The notes beneath the pieces are model-generated. The model was given only the letters and a program-made list of their open reading frames with translations. It ran no database searches and had not been told where the DNA came from. From a virus, in the IMG/VR virus record IMGVR_UViG_3300033141_001018, positions 1 to 54,573 of that record: a stretch of DNA of 54,573 nucleotides; one strand, 5' to 3'. Positions 14,227-22,015 of the stretch are shown piece after piece. A program made the position numbers and the translations under genes. The first letter of the stretch is position 1. Each line of letters starts with the position of its first letter.

Positions 14227-14257
14227 TTGCTTTGTAGATTTTATTGTTGTATGTTTG
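14227..14257 (+). promoter_or_regulatory. Bacteroidota-type promoter
   Basis: TTG at 14227-14229, exactly 20 bases, then TATGTTTG at 14250-14257. It lies 24 bases before the ATG at 14281 and is the likely start of the 14.3-16.7 kb gene set. TTTGCAGAAA occurs twice here (14201 region and 14254). Confidence 0.75.
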
Positions 14258-14280
14258 CAGAAACTTAAAATTTTAATATC

Positions 14281-14430
14281 ATGGAACAAAAAATAATAGT
14301 ATTAATAGTAACAACCATACCATTACTGATAATAATTGTTCTATCTGTAATGGCACTTCGATGTCTTAATAAATCCGAAAAGGCATTTAGGGAGATATTT
14401 CAAAAAGGTTTAAATAATAGAAAGGAATAA
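14281..14430 (+). CDS. Small single-pass membrane protein
   Basis: 49 codons: MEQKIIVLIVTTIPLLIIIV... forms one long membrane segment, followed by a basic soluble tail (NKSEKAFREIFQKGLNNRKE). First gene behind a strong promoter. Function unknown. Confidence 0.65.
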   Translation: MEQKIIVLIVTTIPLLIIIVLSVMALRCLNKSEKAFREIFQKGLNNRKE

Positions 14431-14443
14431 TTAAAATGATAGT

Positions 14444-14462
14444 ATCTGATTTTAAATCAGAT
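14444..14462. promoter_or_regulatory. 19-bp perfect palindrome in leader
   Basis: ATCTGATTT-T-AAATCAGAT. As RNA it makes a 9-pair stem with hardly any loop, so as DNA it is a better dimer-binding site. It lies 44 bases before the 14506 gene. Confidence 0.5.
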
Positions 14463-14505
14463 TTGGTTTCTTACCACATAAGAATTAAGGCATGAATTTG
14501 TAATT

Positions 14506-14772
14506 ATGAAAATATATGTATTAGTAGAAGTAACGTATGATTATTTTAGGTTTCAGAAAAACCTATGGGCGTCAACAGACCAGTTGGCGGTTGAGCGCTA
14601 CGCACATTCTCTTATTTATGATATTCATAATAAACGTGTGGGGAAGAAAGCGCCAATGTGGAAATTAGAATATTATGACCGTTCTTTGATAGGCGGTAAA
14701 ACCGATTTTAATCATAAGCACGGAGTTTCACATTTATGGATTGATGTTTTTGAAGGCGATAGAACAATTTAA
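14506..14772 (+). CDS. Hypothetical protein
   Basis: 88 residues, soluble: MKIYVLVEVTYDYFRFQKNLWASTDQLAVERYAHSL... It looks like an alpha/beta fold with an N-terminal strand and a helix that resembles small phage proteins reading a signal or sensing metabolites. The family is not recognised. Confidence 0.7.
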   Translation: MKIYVLVEVTYDYFRFQKNLWASTDQLAVERYAHSLIYDIHNKRVGKKAPMWKLEYYDRSLIGGKTDFNHKHGVSHLWIDVFEGDRTI

Positions 14773-14784
14773 AAACTTTAAGAC

Positions 14785-14997
14785 ATGCAAAGAATAGATT
14801 ATCCAGAAGACTGTCTGCGCATACAAATCGTATGCTTAAAGCATAATTATTATTTAACTATCCCGGAGTGCGAGGAAATTTGGGAAGAATATTCTGACAG
14901 CATAGCTGCAAGTTGGCTGTTTTTACCGAAAGAAGATGATATGTTATGGACAATGATAAAAGAATATGTAATTAAGCGGGCGTATGAAATTGATTAA
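14785..14997 (+). CDS. Hypothetical acidic protein
   Basis: 70 residues, helical, acidic in the middle (IPECEEIWEEYSDSIAASWLFLPKEDDM). The EEIWEEYSD...A.WL pattern is common in small phage proteins of unknown function. Confidence 0.7.
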   Translation: MQRIDYPEDCLRIQIVCLKHNYYLTIPECEEIWEEYSDSIAASWLFLPKEDDMLWTMIKEYVIKRAYEID

Positions 14998-15013
14998 CTA
15001 AAACTTTACAACT

Positions 15014-15172
15014 ATGAAAACAAAAAACGAATCTGCAACTGGTCGTTGGATTGATTGCAACAAAGTAAGAAAAAAACTGCTTGAAATGTTTAAAGATATC
15101 GAATCAAAGGAAGACTTTGAGCGCAGAAAAGCATTATCACCCAAATATAAATCTTTAAAACCCCAAAACTAA
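15014..15172 (+). CDS. Small basic protein
   Basis: 52 codons: MKTKNESATGRWIDCNKVRKKLLEMFKDIESKEDFERRK..., helical and basic. The leader is A-rich. The stop TAA is one base from the next ATG. The family is not recognised. Confidence 0.55.
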   Translation: MKTKNESATGRWIDCNKVRKKLLEMFKDIESKEDFERRKALSPKYKSLKPQN

Positions 15173-15173
15173 A

Positions 15174-15344
15174 ATGACAGTATCAAAACTAAGTGGAGAA
15201 ATTAAAAGGCTTATTTTTAAATTTAACGAATTACAGGATTGTGCTATAACAGAAGTTGTAGTAACATCTGAGATTATTAATAAATCCATAGCCGGAGGTG
15301 GTATTCCTGTTTACAGTGTAAAGATTGAGATAGATGAAAAATAG
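15174..15344 (+). CDS. Small hypothetical protein
   Basis: 56 codons, with a helix (LSGEIKRLIFKFNELQD) and two strands (ITEVVVTSEII, GIPVYSVKIEIDEK). The end overlaps the next gene by 11 bases. Confidence 0.55.
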   Translation: MTVSKLSGEIKRLIFKFNELQDCAITEVVVTSEIINKSIAGGGIPVYSVKIEIDEK

Positions 15345-15501
15345 CATTTACATAGTCGACGGCATCGGCTACCGCAATATCAGTGGCTTAATGAGGCGCT
15401 ACGGCTGGGGCAAGGGTGTTTATTCCTACATAGAGCGAAATGCTGTTGATGGGTGCTTTGAGTATAAAGGTGTTGTTGTAAAAAAAATAGAGGTAATATG
15501 A
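15334..15501 (+). CDS. Small hypothetical protein
   Basis: 55 codons: MKNSIYIVDGIGYRNISGLMRRYGWGKGVYSYIERNA... It looks like a compact basic DNA-binding-like fold with a helix-turn near YRNISGLMRRYGW. Function unknown. Confidence 0.55.
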   Translation: MKNSIYIVDGIGYRNISGLMRRYGWGKGVYSYIERNAVDGCFEYKGVVVKKIEVI

Positions 15502-15538
15502 TTGGAAATATAAAATACAAACTTAAAACCTTAAAGTA

Positions 15539-15844
15539 ATGACAAAAGATAAAAATGAAATACCAGAATTTATCAGAGAACTCACAGACAATATATTTAA
15601 GTATAATGATGCCAACGAGGATGATTCTGTATATGCTGTAAAAGTTTTCTTTAAGACAAGAACATATACTTGGTTTGATGGGGAGGGTGTTGTAAATGAA
15701 GATGGTTTATATGTCGTTACAAGGAGTAAAGTTATAGATAAAACACATGAGGAAAAACTATTATCTTTAATTAAAAAGGCACAAACCCCAAAGGGAAATA
15801 TTATTATTGATTGGCTTAAAGAATTACGGGAAGAGGAAGGGTAA
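15539..15844 (+). CDS. Hypothetical protein
   Basis: 101 residues, soluble, mixed alpha/beta (SVYAVKVFFKTRTYTWFDGEGVV), acidic at both ends. The family is not recognised. Confidence 0.7.
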   Translation: MTKDKNEIPEFIRELTDNIFKYNDANEDDSVYAVKVFFKTRTYTWFDGEGVVNEDGLYVVTRSKVIDKTHEEKLLSLIKKAQTPKGNIIIDWLKELREEEG

Positions 15845-15868
15845 AAGTATAATTGCCATTAATAATTT

Positions 15869-16054
15869 ATGATATTAACAATAACATACAAGGATTTCAC
15901 CTTTAATGTTCACGGTAAGCAGACCGATGACGGTTTTGAGATTGACAAATTATTTTACAAAGGCGTTGATTTCACGGAAGTAATTTTGGCAGTTATTGAC
16001 GAAAAGGAAATAGAGTTATTGTGTCTTGAAAAGATAAATAAAAAGGAGGGATGA
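15869..16054 (+). CDS. Small hypothetical protein
   Basis: 61 residues: MILTITYKDFTFNVHGKQTDDGFEIDKLFYKGVDFTEVILAVIDEKEIELLCLEKI. A beta-rich start and an acidic helix. The family resembles small Bacteroidota phage proteins with an 'F.....Y....D.TE.i' pattern; no function is known to me. Confidence 0.65.
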   Translation: MILTITYKDFTFNVHGKQTDDGFEIDKLFYKGVDFTEVILAVIDEKEIELLCLEKINKKEG

Positions 16055-16055
16055 A

Positions 16056-16310
16056 ATGGAATTTGTTAAAATATTAGAAAAATTAGGAATAGAGAAATAT
16101 GCCAAACGAATACTTAACAGTAATTCTCATGGTGAATTATTCCACATACAACAATATTATGTATTAGCAGACACGTTGCCACAAGGCCATCTCGATTGGT
16201 TCCCTGAATGGTTTGATGAGGTTGTGAAATATGCAGAAGAAAATTGGGAAAGACCTGAATCTGTTTTCCAACATATTGATAAAATATTACTTGATAATTT
16301 AAAAAGATAA
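16056..16310 (+). CDS. Hypothetical protein with strong Shine-Dalgarno
   Basis: 84 residues. AGGAGG at 16044-16049 stands 6 bases from the ATG. The sequence is helical (EFVKILEKLGIEKYAKRILN; LADTLPQGHLDWFPEWFDEVVKYAEENW). The strong ribosome site contrasts with most genes here. Function unknown. Confidence 0.7.
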   Translation: MEFVKILEKLGIEKYAKRILNSNSHGELFHIQQYYVLADTLPQGHLDWFPEWFDEVVKYAEENWERPESVFQHIDKILLDNLKR

Positions 16311-16323
16311 ATAAATAAAGAAA

Positions 16324-16581
16324 ATGAAAAAAGTAAAAAAAGATTATTTCGTTTACGATATGGATACACCCCACCACTTTGTTATTTTAGATACAACGCG
16401 GGAGGATATACATGATAGGGTTACGGCATACAGGATATATAGGAGAAGGAGGAACAGGATTGTTTTCTTTGAATTTAAGAATGCTTGGTCTATGAATTTA
16501 TCACAAGAAGAAAGGGATCGTTTTAAACATAAACAGATAATTATTAAAAACCCAAAACCAGACCCAAATACTGAGCCATGA
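16324..16581 (+). CDS. Hypothetical basic protein
   Basis: 85 residues, basic and tyrosine-rich: KKVKKDYFVYDMDTPHHFVILDTTREDIHDRVTAYRIYRRRRNRIVFFEF. Could bind nucleic acid. It overlaps the next gene by 4 bases. Confidence 0.7.
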   Translation: MKKVKKDYFVYDMDTPHHFVILDTTREDIHDRVTAYRIYRRRRNRIVFFEFKNAWSMNLSQEERDRFKHKQIIIKNPKPDPNTEP

Positions 16582-16739
16582 AAACCATAATAGGAATTTT
16601 GCTTATTTTGTCCCCACTTGTTGCTATATTTGTTATTGCGACTATGTTACGTGGTATTTTACTCGCCTTGCTGGTATTTGGGATAACAGCATTTGTTATT
16701 GGGATAATAACATTAGGTCTATACTTGATTATGAAATAA
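16578..16739 (+). CDS. Small two-segment membrane protein
   Basis: 53 codons with two membrane segments, MKTIIGILLILSPLVAIFVI and LLALLVFGITAFVIGIITLG, separated by a short polar turn. It sits directly before the terminase gene. Its size suits a holin, but nothing else supports that. Confidence 0.6.
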   Translation: MKTIIGILLILSPLVAIFVIATMLRGILLALLVFGITAFVIGIITLGLYLIMK

Positions 16740-16752
16740 CATTTAATTGTAA

Positions 16753-18063
16753 ATGTCTAACGTACTTTTCAACCCCGCCTTTCAGCCTGTTTTCGATTCA
16801 ATCCTTAGATACCTGGTGGTTTGGGGAGGCGCCGGGTCAGGAAAGAGCCACGCAGTCGCACAAAAGATAGTCGAAAGATGTACCCGCACTGAAAGACACA
16901 AATTCCTTGTCGTAAGAAAATTCAAAACCACAATCGAGGGCAGCGTGTTCACTTTGATAAAACAAGTTATTAATGACTTTGGTATTTCCAAGCACGTTTC
17001 CATCAACAACACCAAAATGACCTTTACGTTCTCCAACGGGAATGAGATCATCACAACCGGACTTGACGACAGCGAGAAACTTAAAAGTATTCACGGTATA
17101 ACAGGCATTTGGTGCGAAGAGTTTACTGAACTTGAACATGAAGAGTTCAATCAATTAGATTTACGCCTGAGAGGGCGGACAGATTCTTATAAGCAGATCA
17201 TAGGCACGTTTAACCCTATTTCTATTGACCACTGGATTCACGAAAGGTTCTTTGAAAAGCAAAGCGACAAAGTGTTTACAATGTGGTCGAATTACAAGAT
17301 GAACCTGTTTCTGGACGACCAGTACATAGAGGTTCTTGAACAAGAGGTGGCACACGATCCGAACATGAGAAGGATTTATGTCGAGGGCAAGTGGGGAAGA
17401 ATACGTCTTGGAAGTGACTTCTATGCTTGCTTTGATATGGATAAGAACGTAAAACACATTAGTTATAATATAGATCTGCCGATACATATTTCATGGGATT
17501 TCAATATTTCACCGCACATGACGGCAAGCCTGTGGCACATCTACGAGGTAGATAGTGTTTATAATGTCGGGTGCTTTGACATCCTGGCTTTAGAAAACCC
17601 GCTTAATTCCACACAGGATGTTTGCGATGCCTTTCAGGAAAGATACCCTGAATACGAGGTTGGGATTTATGTTTACGGTGATGCTTCGGGCAGGGCAAGG
17701 TCAACGACATCAAAAGTACATAACTACGACATCATAGAACACGAATTAAAATTGTATATGCGTAACTGGTCTATGCGTGTGCCAAAACGTAACCCCCTGT
17801 TTAATACGAGGCGTGATTTTATTAACCGCTGTCTTGGCGGTGGCTATAAAGACATAAATGTATTCTTTGACCCCTCATGTGAATTACTGATTACCGACAT
17901 GATTAACGTTTTGGAGGACGCAACGGGTAAGAAACACAAAAAGATGGTAAAAAACAAAGCAGGGGTATTATATGAGAAATATGGTCACGCCTCAGATACG
18001 ATGGATTACTTACTTTGTAGTGCATTTGAGACAAAATTCAGGGGTTTTGGTAGAAAAACGTGA
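16753..18063 (+). CDS. terL: Terminase large subunit
   Basis: 436 residues, the ATP-driven DNA packaging motor and nuclease. The Walker A is GGAGSGKS at residues 25-32, the Walker B strand is GIWCEEF near residues 117-123, and the C-terminal nuclease half carries acidic residues in HISWDFN (near 245), VYGDASG and ASDTMDYLL. The size is typical for the Terminase_3/PBSX type. It starts the virion gene block. A small subunit is not certain; the 18106 gene is a candidate by position only. Confidence 0.92.
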   Translation: MSNVLFNPAFQPVFDSILRYLVVWGGAGSGKSHAVAQKIVERCTRTERHKFLVVRKFKTTIEGSVFTLIKQVINDFGISKHVSINNTKMTFTFSNGNEIITTGLDDSEKLKSIHGITGIWCEEFTELEHEEFNQLDLRLRGRTDSYKQIIGTFNPISIDHWIHERFFEKQSDKVFTMWSNYKMNLFLDDQYIEVLEQEVAHDPNMRRIYVEGKWGRIRLGSDFYACFDMDKNVKHISYNIDLPIHISWDFNISPHMTASLWHIYEVDSVYNVGCFDILALENPLNSTQDVCDAFQERYPEYEVGIYVYGDASGRARSTTSKVHNYDIIEHELKLYMRNWSMRVPKRNPLFNTRRDFINRCLGGGYKDINVFFDPSCELLITDMINVLEDATGKKHKKMVKNKAGVLYEKYGHASDTMDYLLCSAFETKFRGFGRKT

Positions 18064-18070
18064 TAAAAAC

Positions 18071-18101
18071 TTGATTTTTGGTCAAAAAAGGAATATATTT
18101 G
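18071..18101 (+). promoter_or_regulatory. Bacteroidota-type promoter, near-leaderless
   Basis: TTG at 18071-18073, 20 bases, TATATTTG at 18094-18101, only 4 bases before the ATG at 18106. Transcription should start at or within 2 bases of the start codon, so the mRNA would be leaderless or nearly so. Confidence 0.75.
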
Positions 18102-18105
18102 CAAA

Positions 18106-18429
18106 ATGAAATTTGAAAAAGGACATATAAAGAAAGCTGGTCGTCCTTCCGGGGGTTTGAACAAAAAAACTATCGCTACAAAGACATTTGTGCAAAAGAT
18201 GTTACGAAAAGGTGAAAAGGATTTTGAGAAAGCGTGGAAGGAACTCAAAGATAAAGACTATGTTGAGGTATATATTAAATTATTAGAATTTGATTTACCC
18301 AAAATGGCACGAATAGAAAATGAGAACAAGATGCCGACAAGCATAACAGTAAATATGATTGCGGCAACACCCGAAAAAATTGAACAACAAAATACAATAG
18401 ATATTACACATGAGGAAATTAACAAATGA
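18106..18429 (+). CDS. Hypothetical protein, weak small-terminase or portal-associated candidate
   Basis: 107 residues. GHIKKAGRPSGGLNKKT near the N-terminus is the 'GRPkGs.NK.T' motif common in phage DNA-packaging-associated small proteins. A helix with KAWKELKDKDYVEVYIKLLEFDLPK follows. It lies between terminase and portal and overlaps the portal start by 20 bases. A small terminase role is possible but cannot be stated. Confidence 0.7.
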   Translation: MKFEKGHIKKAGRPSGGLNKKTIATKTFVQKMLRKGEKDFEKAWKELKDKDYVEVYIKLLEFDLPKMARIENENKMPTSITVNMIAATPEKIEQQNTIDITHEEINK

Positions 18430-20242
18430 TAAAGCTATTTCGCTTTTAATCGACATCATTGGTGGCGAAAAAAGACACCGTGATTATGACAGGGTAACAG
18501 AATACGCAAAAAATCTGACAAGACTGATAACCGGAGAAGACATGGCTCCGTTGATGCGAAGGTTTGACCAAAGAGAAAGTGTGAAACAGTTTAAACAGCG
18601 TGAGGACATTACCATGCACATCACAAAGACGGTTTCTAAAAACCTTATGAAGCCGGCCTACAAGATACCACGAAGCAACGGCGTCCAGAGGGTGCTGATG
18701 TACGAAGACGACAACGAAAACAAGAAACTGCACAAACTTGATGGGATTTTAGATAAGTTTTGGGGCGACAAGTCAATGGATCAATACCTGAATAAGAGAT
18801 GGATTGAGCTTACCTACACAGACCCTAATTCTTTTATTGTTTATGAGTGGGGTGAGTTTGATAACACAAAAGAACGGGCAAAACCATACCCGTTTGAGGT
18901 TAGCGCACACGAGGCTATTTATTATCAGTTTGACAATAACATTTTGCAGTTTTTGGTTGTGTTAAATGAGTTTGAGAAAGGTGCGGGTGGGATTCCTGAG
19001 AGGGTACAGGAAGACAACGAGGGTAAAACTGTGCTGAAAAGATATACAATGTACTTTCCGTCATACGCCATTGTCTTTGACCAGTTGAGCCAGGAAGACG
19101 CAGACGAACTTCAAGGTATTTCAGATGAATACATAAAAGGTGCTAAATATATTGAAATTAAAAATAAAATTTACCGCATTAACATCCTGAAATCAGAACT
19201 GGACTTTGTTCCTGCCGCAAGGGTTGGCTTTGAGTACGACATTGTAACAAGGGGGCGGACTTGTATTTCTCCTATTGATGAAGCTATACCGATATTAATG
19301 AAAACCATTAAGGCTAACTCCGAGTTAGACCTTACTATGTGCCTTACTGCGTTTCCGCAGAAAGTACAATATATTGGTGAGTGTAAGGCCGCAAACTGTA
19401 ATAAGGGGCGGTTGCCTGACAACAGCCTGTGTGGTGAGTGTAGTGGTACTGGCTTACAGAAGACATCTACCTCTGCACAGGAAGTAATAGAGCTTTCAAT
19501 GCCAAGAGATAAGGAAGACCTCGTGAGCCTGGATAATATTATTACTTACAAATATCCGCCTGTTGATTTAATCAAATTCCAGGACGAGTATATTAAGAGC
19601 TTGACGGCACAGTGTAAAGAAGCTATTTATAACTCTGAGATTTTTTCCCGCCAACAGATAGCCGAAACAGCAACAGGCAAAAATATTGACCTTCAGAACG
19701 TATATGATGCCCTGTACCCGATGGCTATGGCATATTCTTATATGTGGGGGTTTTCGATAATGACCATCTCAAATATTACGGACATGGACAAAAAACTTGT
19801 CTACTCGTACATATTCAGCCGTGACTTTAAGATGAAAAGTTTAAATGACCTGTATAACGATTTAAAGATGGTGGCAGATTCCAAAGCAGACCCGTTTATC
19901 AAACAAGGCATTCAAGATGACATCGCAAGGATTATTTATACTGACGACCCGATAGGTTACAGGCGTTATAAAACAAAGGAAGCATTCTATCCTTACAGCG
20001 GAAAGACGCAGGAACAGATTGCCATGATTTTATCTACTGTTCCTAATACTAATTTTAGCAGGGTGTTGTGGGAAATCTACGGGTGGATATTTAATGAAAT
20101 TGAAATTGATTACACTAAAAAGAATGTTAGCTTTTACGAGCTTGCACGCTCAAAACAGTGGACGGTAATCGAAAAGCGTGTCAATGCCGTAATTAAAGAG
20201 CGTAAAGAAGAACCGATGCCTGAAATAAAAGAAGTCGAATAA
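18410..20242 (+). CDS. Portal protein-like, with an internal zinc motif
   Basis: 610 residues. Position between terminase and head morphogenesis, length, and the long helical region with ALYPMAMAYSYMWGF and GIQDDIARIIYTDDP fit a portal protein, the ring through which DNA is packaged. Residues 325-349 contain CKAANCNKG and CGECSGTG, a DnaJ-like CxxCxGxG cluster not normal for portals. The sequence is otherwise divergent and the call rests mainly on context and length. Confidence 0.7.
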   Translation: MRKLTNDKAISLLIDIIGGEKRHRDYDRVTEYAKNLTRLITGEDMAPLMRRFDQRESVKQFKQREDITMHITKTVSKNLMKPAYKIPRSNGVQRVLMYEDDNENKKLHKLDGILDKFWGDKSMDQYLNKRWIELTYTDPNSFIVYEWGEFDNTKERAKPYPFEVSAHEAIYYQFDNNILQFLVVLNEFEKGAGGIPERVQEDNEGKTVLKRYTMYFPSYAIVFDQLSQEDADELQGISDEYIKGAKYIEIKNKIYRINILKSELDFVPAARVGFEYDIVTRGRTCISPIDEAIPILMKTIKANSELDLTMCLTAFPQKVQYIGECKAANCNKGRLPDNSLCGECSGTGLQKTSTSAQEVIELSMPRDKEDLVSLDNIITYKYPPVDLIKFQDEYIKSLTAQCKEAIYNSEIFSRQQIAETATGKNIDLQNVYDALYPMAMAYSYMWGFSIMTISNITDMDKKLVYSYIFSRDFKMKSLNDLYNDLKMVADSKADPFIKQGIQDDIARIIYTDDPIGYRRYKTKEAFYPYSGKTQEQIAMILSTVPNTNFSRVLWEIYGWIFNEIEIDYTKKNVSFYELARSKQWTVIEKRVNAVIKERKEEPMPEIKEVE

Positions 20243-20244
20243 TA

Positions 20245-20448
20245 ATGATGGAATTAGAAAAATATAACGGTAAATGGTTTGGTTTTGCAGAAGAATTTAC
20301 TTGTAGAATTACTAATGGTATAGTTTGGATTGAGGAGTACTCGGAAGGCGAATTTACATTGGGGCATATTAAAACAGAACAGCAATTAATTACACTTTAT
20401 GAGATATTGACAGGAAATGTTTGGGGTGACAATTTTTGTAACTACTAA
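20245..20448 (+). CDS. Small hypothetical protein
   Basis: 67 residues (two consecutive ATGs; the second at 20248 is equally possible). Beta-rich: WFGFAEEFTCRITNGIVWIEEYSEGEFTLGHIKTEQQL. It lies between portal and minor head genes. Function unknown. Confidence 0.6.
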   Translation: MMELEKYNGKWFGFAEEFTCRITNGIVWIEEYSEGEFTLGHIKTEQQLITLYEILTGNVWGDNFCNY

Positions 20449-20461
20449 GAATAAAACAGTA

Positions 20462-21250
20462 ATGCAAATAGATGAGTTTGTAGATAAGGTTGAGCAAGAA
20501 GCAGAACAGCTTGAACGTGATCTTTACGATGAGATCATGGCTATCGTTGTTGGGTTGCTTTTCGTAGACGGCAAGGCTGTATTTAATTCAAAGAACATTT
20601 CACTTGTGGGTAAAATCGACAATGCCTTTATCGCCTTCAACGAAAATTCGCAATTACCATTTCTGAAAAGAATAGCGACACACCTGAGAGGGTTGGATAA
20701 ATTCTATGTGGACTATTTTGATTCTTTGGGTGTGGACGCAAAAACCTTCAAAGGTTTTCAGTCTTTAATGACAAGGATGGAAAACTACCTGCAAAGCGTG
20801 TCTGTTTTAGAACCAGTAAGGCAACAGGTAAAGAATTATTTACTTGGTAGTATTTCTTCGCACAGGAGTATGGGGACGATACGTTTGGGTATGAGGGATA
20901 TATTGGGCTTAAAAGACCGTACAGGGGCTTTGAATAGATATTATCGGGCATTTTTGTTCGACACAATAATGCAGTTTGATCGCATACTTTCTAATGCACA
21001 CGCAGAGCAAAACAATTTAAATTATTTTCAGTATAAGGGTGGGCTTATTTCAACAAGCCGTGAGTTTTGTATTAAGCGTGACAGATTAGTTTTCAGGCGT
21101 GACCAAGCTGATGATTGGAAGAATGACCCAACATTACCGGGTTATCCAAACTTGGCAGATTATGACCCGTTGGTTGATCTTGGGCGTTTTAACTGCCGGC
21201 ATTATTTGTTATGGCTGACAGACGAACAAGCTAAAGAGCTTATGAAATGA
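20462..21250 (+). CDS. Minor head / head morphogenesis protein (SPP1 gp7-like)
   Basis: 262 residues from the ATG at 20462; an in-frame upstream ATG at 20417 would overlap the previous gene. The N-terminal two-thirds is helical; the C-terminal end contains SREFCIKRDRLVF, then a loop, then GRFNCRHYLLW, the typical ending of Mu F / SPP1 gp7 minor head proteins ('C...Hp.CR..l'). It follows the portal gene, the usual place. Binds portal and DNA entry region in known family members. Confidence 0.75.
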   Translation: MQIDEFVDKVEQEAEQLERDLYDEIMAIVVGLLFVDGKAVFNSKNISLVGKIDNAFIAFNENSQLPFLKRIATHLRGLDKFYVDYFDSLGVDAKTFKGFQSLMTRMENYLQSVSVLEPVRQQVKNYLLGSISSHRSMGTIRLGMRDILGLKDRTGALNRYYRAFLFDTIMQFDRILSNAHAEQNNLNYFQYKGGLISTSREFCIKRDRLVFRRDQADDWKNDPTLPGYPNLADYDPLVDLGRFNCRHYLLWLTDEQAKELMK

Positions 21251-21462
21251 AAAATATATTTTGTAAGATATGGGGTGGGGTAAAGTGGTTTGTATGTACA
21301 ATATATGGTTTCTATATTATTAGGGGTGTTGTTTCTGATTTTGCAAAAAAACACCCTGAAGAATTTGATAAGATTGTCAAGAGTTTATATATTGATAAAA
21401 TTATTTCATGGATGTCTAAATTGATGGAAAATGAAAAAAGAAGAAGCAATAGAAAAGGCTGA
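21247..21462 (+). CDS. Small membrane protein
   Basis: 71 residues, one segment WFVCTIYGFYIIRGVV near residues 14-30, then a charged tail (KKHPEEFDKIVKSLY...ENEKRRSNRKG). It overlaps the minor head stop by 4 bases. Function unknown. Confidence 0.6.
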   Translation: MKNIFCKIWGGVKWFVCTIYGFYIIRGVVSDFAKKHPEEFDKIVKSLYIDKIISWMSKLMENEKRRSNRKG

Positions 21463-21595
21463 CGAGTACACAGCAGAAACAGGGAAAATTGCACACGTTC
21501 TATTTTTATATGGGACTTACGAATTTTTCTCTGATGATTATTTCAGCAGCGGACATGGTGAGGGACAAATAGTTTATACGACATCATGGGAGTAA
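21431..21595 (+). CDS. Small hypothetical protein
   Basis: 54 codons: MKKEEAIEKADEYTAETGKIAHVLFLYG... similar in outline to the next protein (a helix, then an 'ETGKIA'/'ESTGIT' turn, then aromatic strands). It overlaps both neighbours. It may be a duplicated domain with the 21586 gene. Confidence 0.5.
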   Translation: MKKEEAIEKADEYTAETGKIAHVLFLYGTYEFFSDDYFSSGHGEGQIVYTTSWE

Positions 21596-21861
21596 CAAAA
21601 CAGCAGTTAGAACAGATTAAGGCAATGCGGGCGCTCTTAGGTAGGTGTAGTAACATGGTTGTCGAAGACGGGACTTTGGAGTTAGCTAAAAAGGGTGCTG
21701 ACGAGTTTACGGAAAGCACAGGGATAACGTCAATGGTAATCCGCAAAAAGAATAAATATTTTTGGGTTAGTGAATATTATTTTAAAACCTACAAATATAC
21801 GGGTAAGATTTTTCACACAGCTAAAGCAAACTTAGATAAAGAAATAAATGAAGAAATTTGA
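21586..21861 (+). CDS. Small hypothetical protein
   Basis: 91 residues. The middle, AKKGADEFTESTGITSMVIRKKNKYFWVSEYY, parallels the 21431 protein (ADEYTAETGK...VLFLYGTYEFF). This suggests duplication of a short alpha/beta unit. Function unknown. Confidence 0.6.
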   Translation: MGVTKQQLEQIKAMRALLGRCSNMVVEDGTLELAKKGADEFTESTGITSMVIRKKNKYFWVSEYYFKTYKYTGKIFHTAKANLDKEINEEI

Positions 21862-22015
21862 GTATGAAATTTTTAAATTTGATGAGGGGAATAAGTATGG
21901 CAGTGACCATAACGATTGGATTCGGTTTTTAAATAAACATGGAAAAGACGGATGGGAATGTATTGAAACAGTTGATTCGCCACCATACGCAATATTTAAG
22001 AGGGAGCTTATATAA
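21848..22015 (+). CDS. DUF4177-like small protein
   Basis: 55 codons: FLNKHGKDGWECIETVDSPPYAIFKREL matches the small DUF4177-type pattern ('LN..G..GWE.v.......iFKR'). The biological role of the family is unknown. It overlaps the glycosyltransferase start by one base. Confidence 0.6.
   Translation: MKKFEYEIFKFDEGNKYGSDHNDWIRFLNKHGKDGWECIETVDSPPYAIFKRELI

Noticed and set aside
13558-14280. tRNA or tmRNA gene
   Set aside because: No cloverleaf with a T-loop GTTCRA pattern and acceptor stem was found here or in the other gaps by eye.
14023-14289. Minus-strand frame of 88 codons
   Set aside because: It crosses a promoter, T-tracts and palindromes and is the only minus-strand candidate in its region. 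The sequence looks like chance translation of A/T-rich DNA.
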